From the NCBI GenBank assembly GCA_965226805.1, contig CBDDDW010000026.1, forward strand, positions 192,428-256,427: a stretch of 64,000 nt of DNA. Direction: 5' to 3'. The notes beneath the pieces were generated by a model. The model was not told where the DNA came from, ran no database searches, and was given only the letters and a program-made list of their open reading frames with translations. Positions 16,634-26,026 of the stretch are shown here, piece after piece (position 1 is the stretch's first letter; each line of letters starts with the position of its first letter). This DNA is from CBDDDW01 sp965226805 (GTDB lineage: Bacteria; Chloroflexota; Dehalococcoidia; Lucifugimonadales; JAGWBF01). The position numbers and the translations under genes were made by a program.

Positions 16634-18031
16634 TCAAGATTCCTCTACCTCTAGAGGGTACTCGGCCTGTCTCCAGGTTTCTGTTCCTCCGACCACCAGC
16701 GACACGTCCTGGAACCCTTCCCGCTCGAGGATGCTGGCCGCGGTGGCGGCGCGCACTCCCGCTGCGCAGACGGTGGCGTAGGAGCGGTCTCTGGGCAGTC
16801 CGTCCAGGTGTTCCGGTAGCTCACCCAGCTCCACGTGGAGAGCACCAGGTATGTGTCCCAGCCGCCACTCGTGGTCAAATCGGACATCGAGAGGCGTCGG
16901 ACTGGCGCCCCGACCTATGGCGGCGTGAAGGTCGTCAATGGACAAGGTCTGGAGCCGTGCCACCGGCAGACGGGCCTTCTCCCAGGACTCCATGCCACCC
17001 TCCAGGTAGCCCTGAAGATCATCATACCCCAGCCTGATCAGCTGGCGGACGATCTCCTCATTGTTGGAAAGGTCCTCGTTTATCAGGAGGAGGGGCCTGC
17101 CCTCCTCCACCAGCCACCCCACCCAGGTGCCAAAGGAGCCGCCGAATGGAACGCAGTAGGCGCCGGGTACATGAGAGGTGGCGAATTCGGCGGCAGAACG
17201 GGCGTCAACGGCTATCTCCCCTGACTGAGCTCGTACCCACACTTCCCGTGGTGCGAGAGGGTACAGTACGGGCAGTGAGCCCAGGATCCGTGGCCCACGC
17301 CGGTTGATGTTCGCCATCCGCTTGTAGTAAGTGGGGAAGGACGGCATGTCGCTTAGGGCCATCTCCAGGAAATCGGCTTCGCTGGCGGCTTGAAAGAAGG
17401 GATTTGTGAGCCGCTCCTGGCCGATGGTCGACGTGGTGGTGCTGTACCCCGACGGCGTGACGAGGCAAAAGGAGCCGGCTCCATGGGTAGGGTAGACGGC
17501 GACCTCGTCATCGAGAGGCTGGAGCTCCTCTAGTATCGTCCGGTGGAACCAGCGCCCGAGAAACGGGGCCAGCTGCTTACCCAGCAGGTCGCTGCGGGCA
17601 ACGCCCCCTACTAGGAGGGCCCCACCGCTGAACAGGCCCTGGGGTCCTCCCCCGGCGGCCGTGTCAGTGACCAGGAAGGAGATATGCTCGGGAGTATGTC
17701 CGGGGGTCGCAATTACCTCCAGGCGGACCTCGCCCAGCTCTATGGATTCGCCCTTTCTCAGGGGCCGGTGGTCAAACAGGAGCCCTCCAGCGGCGCTGGA
17801 ACCCACGGTTGCTCCGGTGAGAGCGGCCAGCTCGCGGCTTCCAGAGATGAAGTCGTTGTGCACGTGGGTCTCCAGGGAGTAGACGATCTCGGCGCCGAGA
17901 TTCGCCGCTTCCCGAAGGCAGGTGTCCACGTCGCGAAGCGGGTCCACGACGGCGCACACCTTCGCTTCCTCAGAGCCCACCAAATAGGAAGAGTTTCCCA
18001 GGCTCTCGTTGTGGATCTGCTTAATGAACAT
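16634..18031 (-). CDS. MBL-fold hydrolase with two rhodanese domains
   Basis: 465-aa fusion. Residues about 1-255 are a metallo-beta-lactamase domain of the persulfide-dioxygenase-like type (LETHVHNDFISGSREL with H56, H58, D60; GHTPEHISFLV; YPTHGAGS). The usual His after the HxHxD aspartate is Phe here. Two rhodanese domains follow, about 265-355 and 370-465. The first lacks a cysteine at the active loop (INEDLSN) and is probably structural; the second has YATVCAAGVRAA with an active-site Cys. The likely role is oxidation or transfer of persulfide sulfur in the cytoplasm. It is 52 nt from mnmA and 44 nt from a cupin gene. Confidence 0.85.
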   Translation of the reverse strand: MFIKQIHNESLGNSSYLVGSEEAKVCAVVDPLRDVDTCLREAANLGAEIVYSLETHVHNDFISGSRELAALTGATVGSSAAGGLLFDHRPLRKGESIELGEVRLEVIATPGHTPEHISFLVTDTAAGGGPQGLFSGGALLVGGVARSDLLGKQLAPFLGRWFHRTILEELQPLDDEVAVYPTHGAGSFCLVTPSGYSTTTSTIGQERLTNPFFQAASEADFLEMALSDMPSFPTYYKRMANINRRGPRILGSLPVLYPLAPREVWVRAQSGEIAVDARSAAEFATSHVPGAYCVPFGGSFGTWVGWLVEEGRPLLLINEDLSNNEEIVRQLIRLGYDDLQGYLEGGMESWEKARLPVARLQTLSIDDLHAAIGRGASPTPLDVRFDHEWRLGHIPGALHVELGELPEHLDGLPRDRSYATVCAAGVRAATAASILEREGFQDVSLVVGGTETWRQAEYPLEVEES

Positions 18032-18075
18032 GGCCCCTCCCCAGGTCTACGATGTCAACCAGGCAGCTCGACTCG

Positions 18076-18441
18076 CTAGTCCTCGAGCTGCTTCGTGGTG
18101 CTGTTCTTCAAAGTAATGGTGATGTGGGACATGTACGACTCCTTGCGAGCCCCGTGCCAGTGCTTCTGACCCGCAGGGATATGGGCGACGTCCCCGACCG
18201 ACACTTCCCGCTCTTCGCTCTCGGTCGCCACAATGCCTATGCCGGCGGTGATTACCAGGACCTGGTCGCAGGTGTGAGCATGGAATTTGTTCCTCGATCC
18301 CGTGCTGAAGTTGACCACGGCGCAGTTCAGGTCATTCACCAACTCAGGGGGAACCAGGTCCTGCCTGGTCACTTCCCCTCCCGTGAATAGCGGGTTCACA
18401 GCCGCTTCTTCGGGAACTTCGGAGATCCTCGTAATCTTCAT
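18076..18441 (-). CDS. Cupin domain protein
   Basis: 121-aa single-domain cupin. Motif 1 is NKFHAHTCDQVLVITAG (two His, with D in place of the usual E/H spacing) and motif 2 is GDVAHIPAGQKHWHG. The metal-binding histidines are present. Such small cupins range from dioxygenases and isomerases to regulators; no reaction can be assigned. The ATG at 18441 is preceded by GGAGGAG, a strong ribosome site. It is upstream of the MBL-rhodanese gene on the same strand and could take part in the same sulfur or thiol chemistry. Confidence 0.8.
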   Translation of the reverse strand: MKITRISEVPEEAAVNPLFTGGEVTRQDLVPPELVNDLNCAVVNFSTGSRNKFHAHTCDQVLVITAGIGIVATESEEREVSVGDVAHIPAGQKHWHGARKESYMSHITITLKNSTTKQLED

Positions 18442-18639
18442 GACTCCTCCTTCAACGTAGTCTGTTGGAGAGACCGGGTTACTCGTCGATCGACCCAGAA
18501 TCCACCGGTGCTATGATAATACACCCGTGGCACGCCGTCCATCCTAGGAGCATGCGGCAGTCTATTCAAGTTGACATAAGGTCTGGCGGTCTCATTCTAG
18601 AGACCCTGCTCACCTGGGGACTCAGCGCCCTTTGTGGGA

Positions 18640-19881
18640 TTAGTCTGGAGCGGAGATGGCTGGAACAGGGGAGTCAGGGGGCAGCGAGGGTTTGGTTGAG
18701 GTCTTGGGGAGCAAAAATCCGCTGATCACCAGGAACCACGACAGCGCGAAGAATATCAGAAAGCCTGGCACGAAGGTGTCAAAGCTGTCCCTGAGGTACC
18801 CCACCGCCAGGGGTGAAATGAAACCGCCGAGACCGGGCGCCGTCATGAAAAATCCCCAAACGATGGCGATCCTGATGGGCGTCATCCCGGGTAATTCCAT
18901 CGGCATCGTGAGCATTGTGGGGATGTACAGCCAGGCGCCCATTCCCAGGATTATTACTGACATATATATGAGGAAGGTATTTTCCAGCGTGAACGAACCC
19001 AGGCCTCCCAGCGCAGCCATCGCACCGGGAATTATGAAGAGCATGCGCTTGGATTGCATTTTGATAGGCAGATATCCCCCTAATAGCACCCCGAAAACTC
19101 CCATCAAAGGTGGGATGCTGGTGACGAACCCTGCCTGGGTCAGTGACATATCCCGGGACTCGTTGTAAAAGGTAGGAAGCCACCCGATCAGAGCTAAGTA
19201 CATCATGAAGCACGCCATGTCGCCGAAGCCCAGCAATAGCACAGTCCTGTTCCTGAGAACCGCCCAAATATCGCCTCGTGTAACACCGGATGGAGTACCA
19301 ACGGCCGCGTCCTCTTTGGTCTTGCCCAGGATGATCCAGGCTATCGCCCCCGCCAACCCTACTCCCCCGAAAATTCCTATGACCATTTCCCAGTCCATGG
19401 CCTCGGCAAGGGGAGCTGCAGCGGCCATAGCGATCACCATGCCCAGGGACATACAGCCCACGTTTAAACTGGTTACTATGGTGAGCTCTTTGGGCCGGAA
19501 CCACTTCATGAGGAGGGGGCCGGTGGCTGGGAACATCAGCGCTACCCCTAGGCCAAAGGCGATTCGTAAAGCCAGCAACCCTTCAAAGCCGGGGGACAAG
19601 GCCGCTAAGGCCGAGGAGCCCATCAGTAACCAGCCTATAGTGTAGGCTCTGTATAGCCCAATACGCCCGAGGAGGACGCCTCCGGGCATGCCAAATATCG
19701 CGATGATCAGCAGGGGAGCCGCAACTATGAGACCGGCGGTGCCGTGGTCGATTCCGTAGTCGTCGGTGATAAGCGGGAGTAGGGGCGAGACGACCTGAAA
19801 GCCGGCGCCGGTCAGGAGGTGCCCCCACACACTGAGGCCGCCAATGACAAACCGGTAGGGACGTGTATGGGTGCTTTCCAT
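18640..19881 (-). CDS. MFS transporter
   Basis: About 413 aa with twelve predicted helices. The N-terminal half has GVLLGRIGLYRAYTIGWLL (MFS loop 2-3 motif) and PLLMKWFRPKELTIVTSLN; a cytoplasmic linker around residues 195-215 separates the halves. It resembles CynX/NarK-like facilitators. Substrate unknown. I prefer the ATG at 19881 (MESTHTRPYRF) over 19935 because the extra 18 residues lack conservation features, although neither has a strong ribosome site. It is divergent from the LLM oxidoreductase gene. Confidence 0.78.
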   Translation of the reverse strand: MESTHTRPYRFVIGGLSVWGHLLTGAGFQVVSPLLPLITDDYGIDHGTAGLIVAAPLLIIAIFGMPGGVLLGRIGLYRAYTIGWLLMGSSALAALSPGFEGLLALRIAFGLGVALMFPATGPLLMKWFRPKELTIVTSLNVGCMSLGMVIAMAAAAPLAEAMDWEMVIGIFGGVGLAGAIAWIILGKTKEDAAVGTPSGVTRGDIWAVLRNRTVLLLGFGDMACFMMYLALIGWLPTFYNESRDMSLTQAGFVTSIPPLMGVFGVLLGGYLPIKMQSKRMLFIIPGAMAALGGLGSFTLENTFLIYMSVIILGMGAWLYIPTMLTMPMELPGMTPIRIAIVWGFFMTAPGLGGFISPLAVGYLRDSFDTFVPGFLIFFALSWFLVISGFLLPKTSTKPSLPPDSPVPAISAPD

Positions 19882-20108
19882 AGTAATCGGTTCACACTCT
19901 ATCTGAACACTCAGGCAGGTGCAAGGCTTTGCCATAAGAGTTCCATCGCGAAGGGTTGCCTGAGAGCGAATCTGAGTGATAATATCTCTCCATCCCCAGG
20001 GCGCGATGAGCCGATCTGGCCGAGAGATCGGGGTGGCCCGACAGTACCATTGCCACGCGCGGTCCGGGATGTAGGCTCATCGCCGCGCTGATGGAACGGA
20101 AAGCAGCT

Positions 20109-20963
20109 ATGGACATCGGAATTTTCGTTTTCGTGACCGACCAGACGGTGAATCCGGCAATCCTGGCGAGGAAGGCCGAAGAGCTGGGGTTCGAGTCCTT
20201 CTGGGTACCCGAACACGCCATACTACCCGTGCATACCAGCTCCCCATATCAAGGAGACCCAAGCGGAAGGATCCCAGATAGTTACCGCCGAGTAGCAGAC
20301 CCTTTTGTGGCCCTGTCGCTGGCCGCTGCAGCCACCAAGACCATAAAGCTGGGCACTGGAATATGTCTCGTGCCGGAACGTAACCCTCTACTTCTCGCCA
20401 AAGAGGTCGCCACCCTCGACCGCTTCTCCGGTGGCCGCTTTATCTTCGGGATCGCGGCGGGTTGGCTCAAAGAGGAGTTGGAGATCATGGGAGCCGACTT
20501 CCCTCACCGCTGGACCCAGACCCGAGAGGCCGTCGAGGCGATGAAGGAGCTGTGGACTAAGGACGAGGCTGAGTATCACGGCAAATACTATGACTTTCCG
20601 CCTGTGGTCTCTCTCCCAAAGCCGGCCCAGAAGCCCTATCCGCCTATCTACCTGGGCGGGAACGCCAAGAATGTCTTCAAGAGGGTGGTGGGATGGGGGG
20701 ATGGCTGGATGCCGAGCCGCGTCCCCATCGAAGGCATGAAGGAAGGCTGTGCCACCATAAGAGAGCTAGCCGACAGCGCGGGCCGGGACCCCGGCTCCAT
20801 CGGGGTACACGCCTTTGGTCAGTCGGGCTTGTACAAAGACCGGGACACCCTGAAGGAGATGGAAGATTTCGGGATTAACAGGACGACTATCTGGCTGGAC
20901 AATCATACCGACGAGAAGGAAGCCCTGAAAGAGCTTGAAGAGACGGCACGACAAGTCCTGTGA
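20109..20963 (+). CDS. LLM class (luciferase-like) oxidoreductase, probably F420-dependent
   Basis: 284-aa TIM-barrel flavin/F420 enzyme. Family landmarks are MDIGIFVFVTDQTVNP, ARKAEELGFESFWVPEHAI, LGTGICLVPERNPLLLAKEV, LDRFSGGRFIFGIAAGWLKE and PPIYLGGNAKNVFKRV, matching the TIGR03619-like F420 group. It probably transfers hydride between F420H2 or FMNH2 and an unknown substrate. The start is set at ATG 20109, which has GGAAAG 8 nt upstream; an ATG at 20091 lacks a ribosome site. No F420 biosynthesis genes are in the window to support the cofactor choice. Confidence 0.82.
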   Translation: MDIGIFVFVTDQTVNPAILARKAEELGFESFWVPEHAILPVHTSSPYQGDPSGRIPDSYRRVADPFVALSLAAAATKTIKLGTGICLVPERNPLLLAKEVATLDRFSGGRFIFGIAAGWLKEELEIMGADFPHRWTQTREAVEAMKELWTKDEAEYHGKYYDFPPVVSLPKPAQKPYPPIYLGGNAKNVFKRVVGWGDGWMPSRVPIEGMKEGCATIRELADSAGRDPGSIGVHAFGQSGLYKDRDTLKEMEDFGINRTTIWLDNHTDEKEALKELEETARQVL

Positions 20964-21217
20964 GGCAGCTGTCTGAGGTAGCGGCTCAAGACCGAGAGCG
21001 GCGCTCGAACATAGGGAAGAATCAAACTGATGCGCGCTTGACATGGCATAGTGTTCCATATTGTTTCTTAGTGATGTATAATATCGCAAACCTGTTGGTT
21101 CAGATAGTACATCAGCCCGGGCTCACGTTTGATCTGTCCCCCGCGGTGGAGAGACAGCGTACGAGCACCGGATCCGCTGAAGGGGTGGGTTAGCTGTGCT
21201 ATGTAGGAGTTTTAGAA

Positions 21218-22996
21218 ATGTCTAGGGCAAAGCGCGTAGTTCTGGTGCAGCCGGAGTCGGAAGGGGGGAACTTCGAATACGTCGCGATCCCCAGGCAGGG
21301 GATGCTCTTTCTGTCCGCCGCCCTCAAGCAGTGGAAGGGCCCCTACCTGTACGATACAGAGATTTGGTTCGAACACCGCAGCGGGCGCATCGACCCGGAC
21401 TCGGACCTGGACGGCGTGGATATCCTGATGATAACCGGGCTCATCAACGAGGCCCCCAGGGCTTACGAGATCGGCAGGCTCGCCCGGGAGTACCATCCAG
21501 AGCTGGCCATAGTCGGCGGGGGACCTCAGATGAGCCCTCTTCCCGAGGAGGCTATACGGGAAGGGAACCTGGATGTAGTGGTCAACAGGGAAGGGGAGGA
21601 CATTATCGGCCAGCTCGCCGACGTTCTTCTAACCTACAAGGGCGCCAGTCTGGACGTTTCCCTGAACAAGATTCCGGGAATCTCATTCGTCAGGGACGGG
21701 AATCTCATTCAGACTCCGAGGAAGGGCGTAATCGCTCCAGATTTCGTGGACCTTCCCGATTTTCGCGCGATTCGAGACCTGACTCCCGGCAATCCTATGG
21801 CAGGCGGTGTTCTCGAAACGGTGAGGGGCTGTACCGAGAAGTGTACCTACTGCCAGGTGATACAGCAGTTCCTGGGATACCGCCTCGTCAAGCGTGGGAC
21901 CGAGATCAAGCGTCTCCGCCAGCTGCGTCAGCTGGCGGCCGATGGCTTGATTCACACTTCGAGAGACGGCCGTTTCAGCGTCTTTATCTCCGATGACCTG
22001 CACCCGCCGCCTCTCAGAGCGGTCAAGTACAGGGACGAGCGACTGGAGAGGCTAAAGGGTTGGAAGGGCCACACCGACGACATGTACATGATAGCCCAGG
22101 CCAGGGGCGAGATCGGCCAGGATCCGGAGCTTGCTGGTGCGATGCGGGACGCGGGCATCCAGATGCTGTACATCGGGGTGGAGTCGGACAACGCAGAAAA
22201 TCTCAAGCTGGTCAAGAAGCGGCAGGACCCCGGCCAGATGCACAAGGACCTCTCCGCCCTGAACCAGCAGGGGTTTACTATTGTAGCAATGACCATAATC
22301 GGATTGCCCTACGATACCGAAGAGGGCATCATGAAGATGGCCGATTGGGTAACCGGTATCAGCAAGTACCAGACGGCGAACCTCCTGACCCCGCTGCCGG
22401 CGACCTCCAACTGGTCCGGGCTCGTGCCCCTGGACGCCGACGGCAACGAGCTGGCCGAGGGCCAGATGCGTCCCTATCACCTGTACACCGGACGCCAGTT
22501 GGTATACAAGGACGAGCGATGGAGCATGCAGGAATCCCGGGAGCTTTTCGACCGCTACCACGCCAAACTGAGTCCCATCGATAAGCTGTATGAGCGGGTC
22601 TTCCGGCTGATGCTGTCGCCCCGTTTCCAACTGTCCACAACCGGGAGAGAGCTGAACGGGGCGATATCGGCCCGAATCAATGAGTTCAGTGAAGTTCTCA
22701 GGACCCTGTCCGACTCCTCGAAGGAGCTGCCCGAGGCGCTGTCCTCCCGAATGCACGAGATGACCGTTGCCCTAGGGAAATACCGCACACAGCTGGCTTC
22801 CACTGGTAAGGAGGTCCCTGAGGTTATCTCTGCCCGCGTAAGCGAAGCGAGCGAAGCGGTGAAAAAGTATAGGCAGCAGATAGCGATTACCGGCAGAGAG
22901 ATCAGCGAGACCGTCGCCCTCCGCATAAACGAAGTCAACGAGACCCTGATGAGCCTGTCGGACCTGTCCAGAAAAGCTGTCCAGTCCAGCGAATAG
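21218..22996 (+). CDS. B12-binding-type radical SAM protein with four-fold helical repeat tail
   Basis: 592-aa protein. Residues about 1-140 form a cobalamin-binding-like Rossmann domain (VDILMITGLINEAP, LAIVGGGPQMSPLP). The radical SAM core follows, with cluster ligands C205, C209, C212 in RGCTEKCTYC, then YIGVESDNAENLKLVKKRQ and MTIIGLPYDTEEGIMK. From about residue 470 the tail carries four ~29-residue repeats built on TGKEVPEVISARVSEASEAV, predicted to be amphipathic helices or coiled coil. Homologues in Chloroflexota are uncharacterised. It lies 20 nt upstream of fabF on the same strand, so a link to fatty-acid or lipid modification is possible but unproven. Confidence 0.82.
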   Translation: MSRAKRVVLVQPESEGGNFEYVAIPRQGMLFLSAALKQWKGPYLYDTEIWFEHRSGRIDPDSDLDGVDILMITGLINEAPRAYEIGRLAREYHPELAIVGGGPQMSPLPEEAIREGNLDVVVNREGEDIIGQLADVLLTYKGASLDVSLNKIPGISFVRDGNLIQTPRKGVIAPDFVDLPDFRAIRDLTPGNPMAGGVLETVRGCTEKCTYCQVIQQFLGYRLVKRGTEIKRLRQLRQLAADGLIHTSRDGRFSVFISDDLHPPPLRAVKYRDERLERLKGWKGHTDDMYMIAQARGEIGQDPELAGAMRDAGIQMLYIGVESDNAENLKLVKKRQDPGQMHKDLSALNQQGFTIVAMTIIGLPYDTEEGIMKMADWVTGISKYQTANLLTPLPATSNWSGLVPLDADGNELAEGQMRPYHLYTGRQLVYKDERWSMQESRELFDRYHAKLSPIDKLYERVFRLMLSPRFQLSTTGRELNGAISARINEFSEVLRTLSDSSKELPEALSSRMHEMTVALGKYRTQLASTGKEVPEVISARVSEASEAVKKYRQQIAITGREISETVALRINEVNETLMSLSDLSRKAVQSSE

Positions 22997-23016
22997 CGAG
23001 AGAGATCGATTCGATA

Positions 23017-24273
23017 ATGGCGGAACGGGCGAGGGGCCGGGTATTCGTCACTGGACTGGGTATCGTAAGTCCCTTGGGTCTGGACGTTGCCTCAACCTGG
23101 CGGGCATTAGTAGACGGCGTATCGGGAATAGACTACATCACCGCCTTCGATCTGGAAGGCTTCGAGACTCGGTTCGCTGCGGAAGTAAAGGGCTTTGACC
23201 CCGGCAATTACCTGGAGAAAAAAGAGGCGCGCCGAATGGACCGGTTCGCCCAGTTCGCCGCCGTGGCAGCGTGTCAGGCCCTGGAGCAGGCGGATCTCAA
23301 GCCGAAAGCAGTAGACTCTTACCGTGTCGCCGCCATAGTTGGCAGCGGCATAGGCGGCATAATCACCCTTTCCCAGCAATACGAAGTCCTCAAAGAGAAG
23401 GGACCTCGTCGGGTGACCCCATTCCTGATACCTATGATGCTCGCCGACATGGCGCCCGCCCAGGTCTCCATGATCACCGGCGCTACCGGCGCCAATTACT
23501 GTCCTGTTTCCTCCTGTTCCAGCGGCGCAGACGCCATAGGACAGGGCCTGGGGATGTTGAGCAGGGATGAAGCGGACGTGGTGATCGCCGGGGGCGCCGA
23601 GGCGCCAATATGTCCCATCGCTGTTGCGGGCTTCAACTCCTTACGGGCTTTGTCCAGGTACAATGAGGATCCCAAGAAGGCAAGCCGTCCCTTCGATGCC
23701 AGAAGGGACGGCTTTGTCATAGGAGAGGGAGCCACTATCCTGATCCTGGAAAGCCACGAGAGCATGGAGAGAAGAGGGGTAAGCCCGTTGGCGGAACTAG
23801 TGGGGTATGGGGCCACCTCGGACGCCCACCACGTCACCGAACCCTCCCCCAACGGCCATAGGGCAGCCGAAGCGATGAAGCTTGCCATGCGAAGGGCTGG
23901 GGTGACGCCTGAGGAGATCGACTACATAAACGCCCACGGCACCTCAACCCCTCTCAATGACCGGCACGAGACTCAAGCCATAAAATCCGCCCTAGGGGAG
24001 GAAGCCTACCGCATTCCCATCAGCTCCACCAAGTCCATGACCGGACATCTGCTTGGCGCGGGTGGAGCCCTGGAAGCCGCTGCGTGTGTCATGGCCATTA
24101 GAGACGGTGTTATACCCCCCACGATAAACCTGGAGCAGCCGGATCCGGAATGCGATCTGGACTACAGCCCCTGTGTTTCCCGTCCGAAACAGATACGGAT
24201 CGCCATGAGCAACTCCTTCGGTTTCGGAGGGCACAACTCGGTCCTCATCTTTTCTTCCGCCGACTCGGTTTAA
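23017..24273 (+). CDS. fabF: Beta-ketoacyl-ACP synthase II
   Basis: 418-aa condensing enzyme that extends acyl-ACP with malonyl-ACP in fatty-acid synthesis. The Cys-His-His triad is complete: C167 in VSSCSSGADA, H307 in NAHGTSTPLND and H344 in KSMTGHLLGAGG, with K339 beside it. The C-terminal NSFGFGGHNSVLIF is typical. Length and domain order match FabF. It is preceded at 20 nt by the radical SAM gene and followed at 29 nt by recJ, so the three may share a transcript. No acpP or other fab gene is adjacent. Confidence 0.95.
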   Translation: MAERARGRVFVTGLGIVSPLGLDVASTWRALVDGVSGIDYITAFDLEGFETRFAAEVKGFDPGNYLEKKEARRMDRFAQFAAVAACQALEQADLKPKAVDSYRVAAIVGSGIGGIITLSQQYEVLKEKGPRRVTPFLIPMMLADMAPAQVSMITGATGANYCPVSSCSSGADAIGQGLGMLSRDEADVVIAGGAEAPICPIAVAGFNSLRALSRYNEDPKKASRPFDARRDGFVIGEGATILILESHESMERRGVSPLAELVGYGATSDAHHVTEPSPNGHRAAEAMKLAMRRAGVTPEEIDYINAHGTSTPLNDRHETQAIKSALGEEAYRIPISSTKSMTGHLLGAGGALEAAACVMAIRDGVIPPTINLEQPDPECDLDYSPCVSRPKQIRIAMSNSFGFGGHNSVLIFSSADSV

Positions 24274-24302
24274 TCGGTCCCCGGGTCTTACGGGGCCAGG
24301 AG

Positions 24303-25982
24303 ATGCCTGTGGTTAGAGAGTGGAAGCTCCGTCCGTCCGTTTCCGGAGATACGCTGGAAAACGCAGACCTTCCTCCCATCGTTGCTCGTTTGCTGAATAG
24401 CCGGGGCGTCACCGACCGGTCCGAGCTAGATTCATTCCTAAATCCAATCCTGCACGAACCCTCACTCCTCCCGGGAATGGAGGAGGCCACTGATCGTCTG
24501 CGATCCGCCATCGACGAGGGGGAGACCGTAGGCATCTTCGGCGATTTCGATGTGGACGGCGTGACCAGCACGGCGCTGATGGCGCAGGGCTGTACCGACC
24601 TGGGGCTGAAAGTCGTGCCGTACATTCCCGACCGGATGACCGAAGGCCACGGGTTGAACGAGGCCGCCATCCTGACGCTGAGAGAACAGGGAGTGTCCGT
24701 CCTTGTGACTGTGGACTGTGGGATAACCTCCACCAAGGAGGTCATCCTAGCTCGGGAGCTTGGGATGGACGTGATCATCACCGACCACCATGTGCCGCCG
24801 GCATCTCTCCCGCCAGCCACAGCCATCGTGAGCTCGAAACTCGACCGCTCGGAATATCCGTTCCCGGACCTTTCAGGAGCCGGCCTGGCGCTAAAGCTAA
24901 TGGAGGGCCTCCACGAGGTCCTTCAACGGCCTTGGAAGCGGAATCTGCTGGAGCTAGCTGCGCTGAGCACGGTAGCCGACATGGTGCCGCTCAGAGGCGA
25001 AAACCGCTATCTGGTCAGGGAGGGCCTCAAGGAGCTAAGGAACACCCATAGGCCGGGCCTTTCAGCGCTATACAGACATGCCGGAGTTCGGCCTGAGTCC
25101 ATCGATACCGAGACCATCTCCTTCCTGATCGCGCCCCGGCTCAATGCCGCTGGCAGAATGGAGCATGCCTCCACTGCCTACCGGATTCTACTGACCGAGT
25201 CGGCGGGCGAAGCGGATGACCTGGCGGCCCACCTGGAGACTCTCAACCGGCAGCGCCAGGAGCGTACGGCCGAGGCCTGGGCTCGGGCTCGAGACACGGT
25301 GTCGGCCTGGGATTCGCTTCCAGCGGTCATTTTGGTGAGTGACGACCGGCTTAGCCCTGGAATCGCGGGTCTGGTGGCCAGCAGGCTCGTGGAAGAGTTC
25401 CACAGGCCTGCGATCGCTGTGTCAATCATGGAGGGTGTAGCACGAGCCAGCGCCCGCAGCATACGGGAAGTTGATCTGGTCAAGGACGTCCTCGCCCATT
25501 GTGAGGACCTTTTCACCCGCCATGGAGGCCATCCCATGGCGGCTGGATTTGAGATGCCACATGAGAACCTGACGCGCCTGCAAGACCGGCTGGAACGCCT
25601 GGGGGAAGAGAGCCTTGCCGACCTTGACGTGGCCTCTAGCCTCTACTTTGATGCCGAGGTCCCCTTTGAAAAACTGCCGGGCGAAACCTTTCGATGGCTC
25701 AAGCGACTGGAGCCCTTTGGCGTGGACAATCCGACGCCGGCATTCCTGACCCGCAACCTTCGGCCTGTGGGCGCGCGCCCCGTGGGCCGCCAGGGCCAGC
25801 ATCTGCGGCTCAAGCTAAAAGAGGATCGGATGGTCTGGGACGCCATGGCTTTCCGGATGTGGGACCGATGGGTGCCCGACACACCCCTACTCGATGTGGT
25901 CTACAACATTGGTATCGACTGGCGTGGCGGTACGGAGGTACTGGGGCTCACCGTACTGGATTTTCGGCCTTCATCCAGCTAG
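24303..25982 (+). CDS. recJ: Single-stranded-DNA-specific exonuclease
   Basis: 5'-to-3' ssDNA exonuclease of recombination and mismatch repair. The DHH-family metal sites are visible in GIFGDFDVDGVTST (D81, D83, D85), VTVDCGITS (D138) and IITDHHVPP (D161-H162-H163); the DHHA1 region has RHGGHPMAAGFEM. About 559 aa, the usual size. The ATG at 24303 sits directly on an AGGAG, so the GTG at 24309, with better spacing to that site, may be the true start. A longer frame extending upstream lies inside fabF and is a shadow. Confidence 0.93.
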   Translation: MPVVREWKLRPSVSGDTLENADLPPIVARLLNSRGVTDRSELDSFLNPILHEPSLLPGMEEATDRLRSAIDEGETVGIFGDFDVDGVTSTALMAQGCTDLGLKVVPYIPDRMTEGHGLNEAAILTLREQGVSVLVTVDCGITSTKEVILARELGMDVIITDHHVPPASLPPATAIVSSKLDRSEYPFPDLSGAGLALKLMEGLHEVLQRPWKRNLLELAALSTVADMVPLRGENRYLVREGLKELRNTHRPGLSALYRHAGVRPESIDTETISFLIAPRLNAAGRMEHASTAYRILLTESAGEADDLAAHLETLNRQRQERTAEAWARARDTVSAWDSLPAVILVSDDRLSPGIAGLVASRLVEEFHRPAIAVSIMEGVARASARSIREVDLVKDVLAHCEDLFTRHGGHPMAAGFEMPHENLTRLQDRLERLGEESLADLDVASSLYFDAEVPFEKLPGETFRWLKRLEPFGVDNPTPAFLTRNLRPVGARPVGRQGQHLRLKLKEDRMVWDAMAFRMWDRWVPDTPLLDVVYNIGIDWRGGTEVLGLTVLDFRPSSS

Positions 25983-26014
25983 TTGCCCGACCGCTGGGAC
26001 GCCGGGCGACCTGA

Positions 26015-26020
26015 TATAAT
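26015..26020 (+). promoter_or_regulatory. -10 hexamer adjacent to nfi start (possible leaderless transcript)
   Basis: A perfect TATAAT ends 6 nt before the nfi ATG at 26027, so transcription from it would begin at or very near the start codon. No good -35 at 17 +/- 1 nt is seen, and no Shine-Dalgarno precedes nfi. Confidence 0.35.
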
Positions 26021-26026
26021 GGTCTC

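Noticed and set aside
21039..21082. TTGACA and TATAAT upstream of the radical SAM gene as a promoter
   Set aside because: The two hexamers are 33 bases apart, far from the 16-18 needed; TATAAT at 21077-21082 may be real but has no matching -35.
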